Below are positions 27,443 to 35,706 of a stretch of 64,000 nucleotides of DNA, piece by piece; position 1 is the stretch's first letter, and every line of letters begins with the position of its first letter. Under the pieces are notes generated by a model. The model saw only the letters and a program-made list of their open reading frames with translations, searched no databases and had not been told where the DNA came from. The stretch is taken from the NCBI GenBank assembly GCA_965279195.1, contig CBDIHP010000042.1:62001-126000 (forward strand). The letters are read 5' to 3'. This DNA comes from CBDIHP01 sp965279195 (GTDB lineage: Bacteria > Planctomycetota > Planctomycetia > Isosphaerales > Isosphaeraceae). A program made the translations under genes and the position numbers.

Positions 27443-28619
27443 CCCCGCGCGGTACCGGCCGCATTTCCCGATCCTGGCAACGACGAATTATCTCATCAGC
27501 AACTCTCTGGGGGCCGTCCCCGCCCGGGTCGAGGAGGGCCTCCGCGAATACTACGAGACGTGGGCCACGCGTGGCGTCCGGGCCTGGGAGGAGGGCTGGT
27601 GGACCCTCGCGGCCGGGATGGGCGACCTGGTGGCCCCGCTGATCGGCGCGGGGGCGGGCGAGGTGGTCTTCCAGCCGAATGTGACGATCGCGCACGACGT
27701 CGTCTTCAGCGCCTTCGACTTCGACTCGGCCCGCCCGAAGGTCGTCACCGACGCGATGCACTTCCCGTCGATCCTCTACCTGCTCGACCAGCAGCGGTCG
27801 CGCGGGGCCGAGGTCGATGTCGTGCCGACGGACGACGGCGTCTCGATCGACACCGGCCGTGTCCTCGACGCGATCGACGAGCACACGGCGTTCGTCAACG
27901 TGTCGCACGTCCTCTTCAAGTCGTCCTGGATCCACGACGTCGCCGCCATCGCCGAGAAGGCCCGGTCGGTCGGGGCACTCACGATCATCGACGGCTATCA
28001 GTCGGTCGGCTCGATCCCGGTCGACGTCCAGGCGCTAGGCGTTGATGTGTACATCGGGGGATGCCTCAAATGGCTCTGCGGCGGCCCCGGCGCTGCGTTT
28101 TTGTGGGTACGGCCCGAGCTTCGGCCCCGGCTGACGCCCCGGCTCACGGGCTGGATGTCGCACACCACGCCCTTCTCCTTCGCCCCGGAGCTGGATCGGC
28201 GCGAGGATGCCTGGCGGTTCCTGCACGGCACGCCGAACATCCCTGCATTCTACGCGGCGCGGCCGGGGCTGGAGATCGTCAACGAGGTCGGGATCGATGC
28301 GATCCGGGCCCACTCGCTCGAGCTGACCGGGCGATTGCTCTCGCTCGCCGATGCCCATGGCTGGCGCTGCACGACGCCTCGCGACCCGGCCCGGCGGGGC
28401 GGGACCGTGGCAATCGACCTGCCTCACGGCTACGAGATCTCGAAGGCCTTGAAGGCCGATCGGATCCTCTGCGACTATCGGCCGGGGGCGGGCGTGAGGC
28501 TCTCGCCGCACTTCTACACGATCGAGCGCGAACTCGACGATGCGGTCGAGGCGATTGATTCCATCGAGAAATCGGGTGCCTGGCGTCGATTCGCCGGGAG
28601 TCGGTCCGAGGTCACGTGA
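27432..28619 (+). CDS. kynU: kynureninase
   Basis: A 395-residue PLP-dependent class V aminotransferase-fold enzyme. The Schiff-base Lys213 lies in I-G-G-C-L-K-W-L-C-G-G, with I-I-D-G-Y-Q-S-V-G just before it, both typical of kynureninase. The enzyme splits kynurenine to anthranilate and alanine. The 11-base overlap with kynB indicates translational coupling. Product anthranilate could feed aromatic degradation, or 3-hydroxykynurenine could feed NAD synthesis; nothing else in the window decides this. Selenocysteine lyase-like proteins share the fold, but the kynB neighbour argues for kynureninase. Confidence 0.87.
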   Translation: MSHDPARYRPHFPILATTNYLISNSLGAVPARVEEGLREYYETWATRGVRAWEEGWWTLAAGMGDLVAPLIGAGAGEVVFQPNVTIAHDVVFSAFDFDSARPKVVTDAMHFPSILYLLDQQRSRGAEVDVVPTDDGVSIDTGRVLDAIDEHTAFVNVSHVLFKSSWIHDVAAIAEKARSVGALTIIDGYQSVGSIPVDVQALGVDVYIGGCLKWLCGGPGAAFLWVRPELRPRLTPRLTGWMSHTTPFSFAPELDRREDAWRFLHGTPNIPAFYAARPGLEIVNEVGIDAIRAHSLELTGRLLSLADAHGWRCTTPRDPARRGGTVAIDLPHGYEISKALKADRILCDYRPGAGVRLSPHFYTIERELDDAVEAIDSIEKSGAWRRFAGSRSEVT

Positions 28620-28759
28620 ATCGCACCGATCACTCCAGGCGATGGATCTCAGGAACACCGATTTACGCTTGAAGATTGAGTGTGGGTTCCTCATACTGTC
28701 GTCGGGGGCATTGACAACGGACAGCCAGGGATTGTCAGTGACTCGAAGGAGCCTGCCTG

Positions 28760-28978
28760 ATGAGTGTTGGGCGCGAACTGCGCAAGTGTCTGGGATTGAC
28801 CGTCCTGATCCTGGGGCTCGGCTCGGCCGGTTGCACGTCCGAACCGCCCGCCGCCCCCGCGCCGACTGCACCCGCCGAGGCGCCGGTCGGCCCCGCTTCG
28901 AAAACCAAAGCCAAGCCGGCCGCCCCCGGGGCCTCCGGCTACGAGGACAAGCCCGGCGGCGCGGCCCGCGGCAAATAA
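28760..28978 (+). CDS. small Pro/Ala-rich lipoprotein
   Basis: A 72-residue protein with a lipoprotein signal peptide ending L-G-S-A-G-C at residues 21-26, followed by a Pro/Ala/Lys-rich, probably disordered tail. AAGGAG lies eight bases before ATG 28760. A TTGACA at 28711 and an inverted repeat (TGACAA/TTGTCA, 28712-28717 and 28732-28737) lie upstream, possibly a promoter with an operator. The tail has no recognisable domain. It precedes the DUF1559 gene by about 55 bases and may share its transcript. Confidence 0.75.
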   Translation: MSVGRELRKCLGLTVLILGLGSAGCTSEPPAAPAPTAPAEAPVGPASKTKAKPAAPGASGYEDKPGGAARGK

Positions 28979-29034
28979 TTTCCGCCTCGATTTCCCCGGC
29001 GCGGCGACGCGCCTCGTCATCCCATCCTCGACAT

Positions 29035-30114
29035 TTGCCCCATTCTTCAGGCCACTACCAAAGAGGCATCCCCAAGCGCGCCCCCATCTCCCCGCGACGT
29101 CGCGGGGGTTTCACGCTGATCGAACTGCTCGTCGTCATCGCCATCATCGCCGTGCTGATTGCCCTGCTGCTGCCCGCCGTGCAGAGCGCCCGCGAGGCCG
29201 CCCGCCGGATGCAGTGCACCAACAACCTCAAGCAGCTCGCCCTGGGCGTCGCCAACTACGAGTCGACGAACACGTCGTACCCGCCTGGCACCTACACCGC
29301 CATCCGCGAGAACGGCCTCGTCACCCGCGACGGCGTGAGCGTCCTGGTCCGGCTGATGCCGTTCATCGAGGGCAACGCCGCGTTCAACGCCGCCAACTTC
29401 TACTGGTCGTACACGAGCTGGTCGAACGTGACGGTGGCCGGCATCGGCAACTCCGTCCTCTGGTGCCCCAGCGACCCGGCCATCAGCGAGGGCAAGGCGC
29501 TCGACGCCACCTACGCCATGCCCGGCACTTTCCGCCAGCACTTCACCAGCTACGGCGGCATCCAGGGCGTCTGGGGCCTCGCCCTCCGCACCACCAACGC
29601 GACCTTCGCCCAGCGGGCCGCGAATATGAACGGCGTCATCTATGCTCACTCGACCACGAGCATCGCCAGCATCACCGACGGCACCAGCAACACCCTGCTG
29701 TTCGGCGAGAAGGCGCACTCGCGGATGCTCTCCTCGGCCCCGTACTACCACTGGTGGAACTCGGGCTACTACACCGACAGCATGATCGAGGCCTGGTACC
29801 CCCCCAACGGCCAGCTCAAGTACAAGACCCACTACACCGACACCAACACCGGGCTCGAAGAGACCTGGGCGATGATCTCCGGCAGCAACCACCCCGGCGG
29901 CGCCAACTTCGCCTTCTGCGACGGCTCGGTGCGGTTCCTCAAGGACACGATCGACTCCCAGCCGATCATCGACACCGCCGCCAATGCCCCCGGCATCACC
30001 TACAACTGCGACGGCAACCGCACCTACTGCGTCACCCCGCAGAACAAGATGGGCATCTTCCAGAAGCTGGCGACCCGCAACTTCGGCGAGGTCGTCAGTG
30101 CCGATCAGTATTGA
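29035..30114 (+). CDS. DUF1559 pseudopilin-like protein
   Basis: A planctomycete family protein of about 359 residues. It carries a type IV pilin-like leader: a basic stretch, then G-F-T-L-I-E-L-L-V-V-I-A at the cleavage site and a long hydrophobic helix. This is followed by A-R-E-A-A-R-R-M-Q-C-T-N-N-L and, near the C-terminus, the family's H-P-G-G-A-N-F-A-F-C-D-G motif. It is probably processed by a prepilin peptidase and exposed at the envelope; the role is unknown though the family is highly expanded in planctomycetes. No ATG or GTG precedes the leader in frame; TTG 29035 is the best canonical alternative, and an ATC at 29068 is also conceivable. Confidence 0.88.
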   Translation: MPHSSGHYQRGIPKRAPISPRRRGGFTLIELLVVIAIIAVLIALLLPAVQSAREAARRMQCTNNLKQLALGVANYESTNTSYPPGTYTAIRENGLVTRDGVSVLVRLMPFIEGNAAFNAANFYWSYTSWSNVTVAGIGNSVLWCPSDPAISEGKALDATYAMPGTFRQHFTSYGGIQGVWGLALRTTNATFAQRAANMNGVIYAHSTTSIASITDGTSNTLLFGEKAHSRMLSSAPYYHWWNSGYYTDSMIEAWYPPNGQLKYKTHYTDTNTGLEETWAMISGSNHPGGANFAFCDGSVRFLKDTIDSQPIIDTAANAPGITYNCDGNRTYCVTPQNKMGIFQKLATRNFGEVVSADQY

Positions 30115-30135
30115 TGTGAAAGTTTGATCTTGTGT

Positions 30136-30169
30136 GGTGGGGTTCGGGCCGTCGTCGGCCAACCCCACC
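30136..30169 (+). terminator. hairpin after the DUF1559 gene
   Basis: A 9-bp stem (30136-30144 with 30161-30169) with a further inner GGCC pair, 22 bases after the stop. No T-run follows. Confidence 0.45.
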
Positions 30170-30238
30170 GGACAATCTGCCCGGCCGTCGGCTGGTTCAG
30201 GGCACCTGAGGGCATCTGAACTTCTCGACCGCCCCCCT

Positions 30239-30350
30239 GGAGTGCGGAAGCTTGCTTCCGGGAGACCCGATCCAGGCGCTAGCACGTGCTTCGATCCGGC
30301 GCGCGGAGCAAGCTCCGCGAAAACCGAGCGGAAGCGAGCTTCCGCACTCC
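30239..30350 (+). repeat. inverted-repeat element, GGAGTGCGGAAGCT family
   Basis: A 112-bp element with 14-bp perfect terminal inverted repeats (30239-30252 and 30337-30350). Inside are short GC hairpins, among them CGCGGAG/CTCCGCG and CGGAAG/CTTCCG. The right 63 bases are almost identical to 32197-32259. There is no coding content. It ends 19 bases before the 3' end of the M28 gene. Confidence 0.85.
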
Positions 30351-30368
30351 ATGCCTTCGGTCGAGCGG

Positions 30369-31499
30369 TCAGAGGATCGTGAACAGGATGACCCTCGCGG
30401 CGCGGACCAGCGTGGCCCGTTCCTGAGCCGAAATGGTTCCCCGCGCGATGGCGGCGTCGGCGGTGGCGATGGTCTGCGACAGCATCGCGGCCTGGCCGGG
30501 CTTCAGGCCGAGTTCCTCGCGGTGGTCGAGCAGGGTCGAGAGGACCCGCTTGATCGAGCGCGCCTCGGATAGGCTCCGTTCGGGGGCCTTCGACCACTCG
30601 GGGACGGACTCGGCGTCGAGCGACTCGCGGAGGACGCGCTCGATGATCCGGGTGGCAGAGGCGAGCTTGTTGTAATTGAGGCTCGCGGGGGTGTCGGTCT
30701 GGCGGTGGTAGCGGCGGCTCTCGCCGGTGGTGAAGAACAGGAACGGGATGCTCCGCGACCGGAACGGGCCGTAGTCGCTGCGGTCGATCAGCAGCATGTC
30801 GGCGCCGAAGGTCCCGAGCGAGAACGGCTCGCCCTTCGCGGCCGTTTCGAGCCAGCCGAGCAGGCCGGGTGCGTTCTCGGACCCGAGGGCGAAGAGGTCG
30901 TCGCGGCAGACGTCGGCCAGGGCCCCGCCGAGCATGTCGGCCGTGACGAACAGCTTGACCTTCGCCAGCGGCATCGGCGACCTCTCCGCGAAGTACCGCG
31001 AGCCCCAGAGGCCGGACTCTTCGAGGTCGAAGCCGATGAAGGCGATCGAGCGACGGGGCCGCTCCTTGCCCTGGCTGATCCTTCGGGCGACTTCGAGCAT
31101 CATGGCGACGCCCGAGGCGTTGTCGTCCGCGCCGGGGAACACGACGCCGTTGCGGGAGCCGAGGTGGTCGAAGTGGACGCCGAGGAGGATCCACTCCCCC
31201 TTCAACGTCGGATCCGATCCTTCGAGGAACGCGCCGACGTTCGTCCCCTTGATGCCGGCGGGGTCGGGCTTCGCGATCTCCTGCCGGAACGAATTCTCCG
31301 GGAAGAGGGGCTTGACGCCGAGGCCCTGGAACTCCTTGATGAGGTATTGCCGCGACTTCTCGGCGACCTCCCCTCGCCTGCCGCCGTACTCGGGCGAGGC
31401 CAGGGTGGCGACGTGGGCCCTGAGGCGCGTGAGTGCGACCGGGTCCGGCTCGCCGGCGACGGCCAGGACGGTCAGGGCGATCGAGATCGAAGTGAACAT
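30369..31499 (-). CDS. M28-family zinc metallopeptidase, secreted
   Basis: A 376-residue M28 aminopeptidase-type protein. The first 16 residues form a short signal peptide. Zinc-site segments are H109-F-D111-H-L-G, G-A-D-D-N-A-S-G near 125, D-L-E-E-S-G near 160, R-S-D-Y-G-P-F near 243 and Y-H-R-Q-T-D-T near 265. The set is complete for a two-zinc aminopeptidase. It would act in the periplasm or outside. It is flanked at its 3' end by the repeat element at 30239-30350, and a small secreted protein is divergent from it. Confidence 0.88.
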   Translation of the reverse strand: MFTSISIALTVLAVAGEPDPVALTRLRAHVATLASPEYGGRRGEVAEKSRQYLIKEFQGLGVKPLFPENSFRQEIAKPDPAGIKGTNVGAFLEGSDPTLKGEWILLGVHFDHLGSRNGVVFPGADDNASGVAMMLEVARRISQGKERPRRSIAFIGFDLEESGLWGSRYFAERSPMPLAKVKLFVTADMLGGALADVCRDDLFALGSENAPGLLGWLETAAKGEPFSLGTFGADMLLIDRSDYGPFRSRSIPFLFFTTGESRRYHRQTDTPASLNYNKLASATRIIERVLRESLDAESVPEWSKAPERSLSEARSIKRVLSTLLDHREELGLKPGQAAMLSQTIATADAAIARGTISAQERATLVRAARVILFTIL

Positions 31500-31678
31500 C
31501 CGTCGGGGCCCCCGATCCTTGGGTGTTGGAATCGTGCGATCGCGAAGGCTCGGAAGAACTGGCGCGACCTGAAACCAGCCCGGGAAAAAAGTCGGCCGAT
31601 TTGCCCCCGCGCCGGGGATCGTGTGGCATGCTTCACCGTATCGAGGGAACGGTGTCCCTCAGAGCACGGAGGTGTCGC

Positions 31679-32014
31679 ATGTCGTTCACGAAGTTGGCGA
31701 AGGCGTTCGCGATCGCGATCGCGATTTCCGGCCTGACGGGCCTCTCGGCGAAGGCTCAGGACTGGTCGAGCTACCTCCACTGGCCGTATGTCCCGCCCCA
31801 GGTCCCGGGCAACGGCTTCGAGTACACGTCCCTGCACGATGGGTGGTACACGTACCCCCGCGAGCAGCGCATTGTGCCGCAAATCCAGGGGCCGTACTAC
31901 CGCAACTTCTACGGCGGCAAGCGCATCCTCGGCATGCGGTTCAACCACGGCCACCACGACTGGACCAACAAGAAGTTCTACTCCGGCTACCACTTCACGC
32001 TGGACGTCTTCTGA
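31679..32014 (+). CDS. small secreted aromatic-rich protein
   Basis: A 111-residue protein with a clear signal peptide (cleavage near A-K-A-Q, about residue 26). The mature part is rich in Tyr, Trp, His and Pro (W-P-Y-V-P-P, Y-Y-R-N-F-Y-G-G, N-H-G-H-H-D-W). GGAGGTG lies five bases before ATG 31679, the strongest ribosome binding site in the neighbourhood, so it may be abundant. There is no Cys. I do not recognise a family; it looks like an exported structural or metal-binding protein. A hairpin follows its stop. Confidence 0.75.
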   Translation: MSFTKLAKAFAIAIAISGLTGLSAKAQDWSSYLHWPYVPPQVPGNGFEYTSLHDGWYTYPREQRIVPQIQGPYYRNFYGGKRILGMRFNHGHHDWTNKKFYSGYHFTLDVF

Positions 32015-32050
32015 GCTGAGCCCTCGTGGCTTCCAGTCGGCGGAACACGA

Positions 32051-32085
32051 ACGGCCTGCCCCACGCAACTTGCGGGGCGGGCCGT
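32051..32085 (+). terminator. stem-loop after the small secreted protein
   Basis: A 12-bp stem (32051-32062 with 32074-32085, one G-U pair) with an 11-base loop, followed by TTGG. It lies 37 bases after the stop. Confidence 0.55.
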
Positions 32086-32134
32086 TTGGCGTTGATTCGA
32101 AGAAACCGCCCGGAGAGCGGAAGCCGGCTACCAC

Positions 32135-32252
32135 TCTCTCCCACTGGGAGCTTGCTCCCGAGAGACCACATCGAGTCATCACCGGGCCCTTTGTCCCGGC
32201 GCGCGGAGCAAGCTCCGCGAGAACCGAGCGGAAGCAAGCTTCCGCACTCCAT
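32135..32252 (+). repeat. second copy of the GGAGTGCGGAAGCT repeat element
   Basis: A degenerate left end with the hairpin GGGAGCTTGCTCCC (32146-32159) leads to a right half (32197-32259) with about two differences from 30297-30359. A partial third right end (GCGCGAAGCAAGCTCCCGCA) lies at 32365-32384. Together these fill most of the 378-base gene-free stretch 32015-32392; I see no other feature there. Confidence 0.8.
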
Positions 32253-32392
32253 GCCTTCGATAGGGCGAGCCAAACGAACCCACCTGCCAGATTGGCAGTC
32301 AGGCGAGAAATAGAGCGCTGACCTTCGGCTCGGATTGATTCGGATCGAGTGGCTTCGATCGCACGCGCGAAGCAAGCTCCCGCACTCCACGA

Positions 32393-33562
32393 CTACGGAC
32401 GGGCCTTGCCGAGTTCCAGGGCCATGGCGTGATAGATCTCGGCGGCGAGGCGGATCTGGTCGAGTTCGACCCACTCGTCGCGGGTATGGGCCTGGGCGAT
32501 GTCGCCGGGGCCGAAGACGAAGGCGGGGAGGCCGGTGTCGCCGAGGGGGCCGGCGTCAGTTCCGAAGGGGACGCCCTTGATGGCCGGCTTCGTCCCGCGG
32601 ATCCTCGCGATCGCCTCGACCATCGGCGGGATCCAGGGGTCTTCGCTCGGGGCCCTGCCCTTGAGGGCGGGCATCTTCACCCACGGGGCGGAGAATTCGA
32701 AGGGGTCGGTCGCGGCCAGGTGCGTGGTCAGGAAGGCCCGGACCTTCTCCATGGCGGATTCGGGGGTCTCGCCGGGGATCAGGCGGCGGTCGATCTCGGC
32801 GTCGCACCAGTCGGGTACGATGTTGACGCTCTGGCCCCCCTCGATCCGGCCGACCGAGAGGCTCGGGGGGCCGAGGACCGGGTCGGGGGCGGATTCCGAC
32901 AGCTCCGTCGCATAAATGCGCAGCCCTTCGAGGATCCGGCCCATCCGGTAGATTGCGTTGTCGCCGAGGTGTGGGGTCGAGCTGTGGCAGGCGATCCCCC
33001 CCGCCTTGACCTTCCAGCGCACCGCGCCCTTGTGGGTGTTCACGATGTCGAGCATGGTCGGCTCGGACGCGATGACCACGTCGGCCCCCTGGGGGTGCTC
33101 GGCCAGGTAGGACGACCCGATGTGGGTGTACTCCTCGTCGACCGTGCAGGCCATGACGACATTCGCGGCCCCGGCCGGCTTCTCCTTCACGAGCCGGGCG
33201 AAGGCGGTCAGCATCGAGGCCATGCCGCCCTTGATGTCGCAGGAGCCCCGGCCGTAGAGCTTCCCGCCGACGATGTCGGGCTTGAACGGGTCGATGATCA
33301 TGCCGTCGACGGGCACCGTGTCCTGGTGCGCATCGAACAGCACGGTCGGGGCCGAGGGGGACGACTCGTATCGGGCGATCACGTTGTCGCGCCCGGGGGC
33401 GATCTCGACGCGGTCGTAGGGGACCCCGAGCCGGCGGAAGTAGTCGACGAGGTAGTCCGACATCCGGCCTTCGAGGTACCACGGGCCGTCGAGCCCCCGG
33501 CCCATCGGGTTCACGCTGGGGATCGAGACCAGGTCGGAGAGCAGTCGGATCACGGGGTCCAC
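32393..33562 (-). CDS. M20-family metallopeptidase (ArgE/DapE-like deacylase)
   Basis: A 389-residue cytoplasmic two-zinc hydrolase. The metal ligands are visible: H79-Q-D81 in F-D-A-H-Q-D, D109 in G-S-C-D-I-K-G-G, E143/E144 in T-V-D-E-E, E167 or so in A-S-E-P, and a His near the C-terminus (Q-A-H-T-R). Family members include N-acetylornithine deacetylase, succinyl-diaminopimelate desuccinylase and dipeptidases. ArgE-like is the best general label; substrate is not decided by sequence. Start is GTG 33562. It lies 61 bases downstream of the PIG-L gene on the same strand and is probably cotranscribed. Confidence 0.85.
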   Translation of the reverse strand: MDPVIRLLSDLVSIPSVNPMGRGLDGPWYLEGRMSDYLVDYFRRLGVPYDRVEIAPGRDNVIARYESSPSAPTVLFDAHQDTVPVDGMIIDPFKPDIVGGKLYGRGSCDIKGGMASMLTAFARLVKEKPAGAANVVMACTVDEEYTHIGSSYLAEHPQGADVVIASEPTMLDIVNTHKGAVRWKVKAGGIACHSSTPHLGDNAIYRMGRILEGLRIYATELSESAPDPVLGPPSLSVGRIEGGQSVNIVPDWCDAEIDRRLIPGETPESAMEKVRAFLTTHLAATDPFEFSAPWVKMPALKGRAPSEDPWIPPMVEAIARIRGTKPAIKGVPFGTDAGPLGDTGLPAFVFGPGDIAQAHTRDEWVELDQIRLAAEIYHAMALELGKARP

Positions 33563-33623
33563 GGAAGGGCTCCGGGGTTTGGGGAGAGTCGAGTCTCGAT
33601 CTTAACCGTGCAAAGCGGCCCCG

Positions 33624-34448
33624 TCACGCACCTTGCGTCCCGGGCGGGAACGGGAACAGCCGGGCCGCGGCCTCCGCATCCAGCGGCGAGCCGTATTCGG
33701 ACCCCTCGAACAGCTCGACCAGCCGGAGGGATTCCGCCGCGTCTCCGTAGGTCGACCGCAGCCAGGGGCGATGGGGTTCGGCCAGGGCCAGGGTATGCTG
33801 CTCGATCAAGGCCGCCAGCCAGGCCCGGCGGCCCTCGGGTGTGTCGGGGATCTCGTCCTCCCGGCGCATGTTGTAGGGCAGCCACTCGTAGAACTGCGAC
33901 CGGTGTGCGTCGAGGAGGTCGATCTTCCGGTCCCAGACCGGGGCAACGTCCACGGCGACGGTCGGCGAGAAGGGATAGGGCTTCGTGAAGTGGTCGCCGA
34001 GGTAGGCGATGACCGGGTCGCGCCTCAGGTGGGGGACCTCGGGGCAGATCGGCGGGACGGTGAGCAGGGAGGCGGCGTCCTGCACGAGCTGGCCGACGAC
34101 GCGGTGGTCGGGGTGGTAGTCGTTGGGCCGGTGGGTCAGGACGAGGTCGGGCTTGCGTGTCCGGATCAGGGAGATGATCCGCTCGCGGGCGTCGAGGCTG
34201 GGCTGGAGCCGTCCGTCGGGGTAGTCCCAGACCTCGGCGTCGATGCCGAGCCGGGAAGTGGCCTCGGTCGCTTCCCTCCGGCGGATCTCGACCAGGGGCG
34301 GTCCGCTGATCCGGTGGTGGCCGGATTCGCCGTTGGTCACCGAGACGAAGCAGACGGGGAACCCCTTCTGGCGGTAGAGGGCGGCGAGGCCACCGGCCTT
34401 GTATTCGGCGTCGTCCGGATGGGCCCCGATGACGAGCAGGCTGGGCAT
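33624..34448 (-). CDS. PIG-L/LmbE-family deacetylase (second copy)
   Basis: A 274-residue zinc deacetylase. The metal motif reads I-G-A-H-P-D-D-A-E at residues 7-15, and a second His lies in N-D-Y-H-P-D-H-R. This last feature resembles MshB/LmbE-type enzymes. It is longer than the copy at 17580 and only distantly similar, so the substrates likely differ. It leads a two-gene unit with the M20 gene, and is divergent from an ATP-grasp ligase 171 bases away. Those neighbours suggest a small-molecule route with a deacetylase, a deacylase and a ligase, but this is inference. Confidence 0.83.
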   Translation of the reverse strand: MPSLLVIGAHPDDAEYKAGGLAALYRQKGFPVCFVSVTNGESGHHRISGPPLVEIRRREATEATSRLGIDAEVWDYPDGRLQPSLDARERIISLIRTRKPDLVLTHRPNDYHPDHRVVGQLVQDAASLLTVPPICPEVPHLRRDPVIAYLGDHFTKPYPFSPTVAVDVAPVWDRKIDLLDAHRSQFYEWLPYNMRREDEIPDTPEGRRAWLAALIEQHTLALAEPHRPWLRSTYGDAAESLRLVELFEGSEYGSPLDAEAAARLFPFPPGTQGA

Positions 34449-34539
34449 GGCGGGCGGACCTTCGAGGGTGAGTCGGCGGGCAGGAGCGACCGATTTTGGC
34501 CGAGGGGGCGTCGGAGTCAACCGGCCGGCCGGAGAAGTC

Positions 34540-34568
34540 GTGACAATCGGGCCCGGAACCGTTGTAAT
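34540..34568 (+). promoter_or_regulatory. candidate promoter for the ATP-grasp gene
   Basis: GTGACA at 34540-34545, a 17-base spacer and TGTAAT at 34563-34568 (each five of six). It would give a leader of about 45 bases. Confidence 0.55.
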
Positions 34569-34619
34569 CGGGCCGCTCGGGCGTGACGGATCACTTCCAG
34601 ACAGCATGGGGATGAACCC

Positions 34620-35642
34620 TTGAGAATCGGGATCGCGTTCGACCTCGTCCCGACCGAACCCCACGACGGCCCGGACGACCTTTACGAGGACTTCGACACC
34701 GCCGACACCGTGGAGATGCTCGGGAGCGTCCTCGCCGCCGACGGCCATGAGGTCGTCGCTCTGGGCGACGGGCCCGAGCTGGTCAAGGCCCTGGTGGGCG
34801 ACCCGGTCGACCTCGTCTGGAACATGGCGAGGGGCGTCGGGCAGTCGCGAGCCAGGGAGTCCCGGGTGCCGGGGGCGCTGGAGCTGCTGGGGATCCCCTA
34901 TGTGGGCTCGGACCCGGTCGCCGTGGGCCTGGCGTGCGACAAGCTCATGGCCAAGCGGATCGTCAGCGCGGAGCACATCCCGGTGCCGTTCGGGGCGTTC
35001 TTCCCGCCGGAGACGCCGGACGAGGCCGTGTCGCAGTGGTTCCGGGAGTACTTCCGCAAGCCGACGGCCGAGCCGCTGGTGCTCAAGCCCTCGCTGGAAG
35101 GGGCCGGTCGCGGGATCCGGGCCGACGCGGTGGTGAACCGGCCGTCGCAGGCGATCGCCCTTTATGAGCGATTGAAGCAGCAGTTCGCCCAGACGATCCT
35201 GGCCGAGCCGTATGTCTACGGCGACGAGTTCACCGTGGCCGTGCTGGGCCAGGGGTCATCGGCCCGGGTGCTGGGGATGATGCGGATCCACCCCGCCGAG
35301 CCGGCCGAGTGGTTCATCTACGACCTGGATTGCCGCCGGAACAGGACGACCCACGTCGTCTACGAGGCCCCGCCCCGGCTGGAGACGACCGTCCGGCAGT
35401 CGATCGAACTCGCCGCCCTGACATGCCACGCCGCCATCGGCTGCCGCGACGTCGCGCGGTACGACATCCGCCTCAAGGACGGCATCCCCTACTTCCTCGA
35501 CGCCAACCCGATCCCCGACCTGTCGCCCCGCGACAGCGACATGGCCATCCTGGCGAAGGGCCACGGGCTCGACTACCGGGGGCTGATCCGGCTGATCCTC
35601 AAGGAGGCGATGGGCCGGCTGAAGTACGGGGGGGTTGGATGA
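34620..35642 (+). CDS. D-Ala-D-Ala ligase-like ATP-grasp protein
   Basis: A 340-residue ATP-grasp enzyme. It opens M-R-I-G-I-A-F-D, has the C-D-K-L-M-A-K segment near 105, V-L-K-P-S-L-E-G-A-G-R-G (nucleotide-binding loop) near 155 and F-L-D-A-N-P-I-P-D (Mg-binding Asp/Asn) near 300. It resembles Ddl but lacks a clear match to the whole D-Ala-D-Ala signature, so it probably ligates other amino acids or peptides. TTG 34620 is the start, with GGGGAT nearby. It is divergent from the PIG-L gene, which may point to a shared pathway. Confidence 0.8.
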   Translation: MRIGIAFDLVPTEPHDGPDDLYEDFDTADTVEMLGSVLAADGHEVVALGDGPELVKALVGDPVDLVWNMARGVGQSRARESRVPGALELLGIPYVGSDPVAVGLACDKLMAKRIVSAEHIPVPFGAFFPPETPDEAVSQWFREYFRKPTAEPLVLKPSLEGAGRGIRADAVVNRPSQAIALYERLKQQFAQTILAEPYVYGDEFTVAVLGQGSSARVLGMMRIHPAEPAEWFIYDLDCRRNRTTHVVYEAPPRLETTVRQSIELAALTCHAAIGCRDVARYDIRLKDGIPYFLDANPIPDLSPRDSDMAILAKGHGLDYRGLIRLILKEAMGRLKYGGVG

Positions 35643-35706
35643 TGGGAAATGGTTAAAGGGAAATTCCTGTCACCCATGCCCCATCAACCATCACCCATTC
35701 TTGATC

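Noticed and set aside
35643..35706. Short CAT/CCAT-rich stretch between the ATP-grasp gene and efp as a repeat or terminator
   Set aside because: Arms pair poorly and the motif is too short to support a call.
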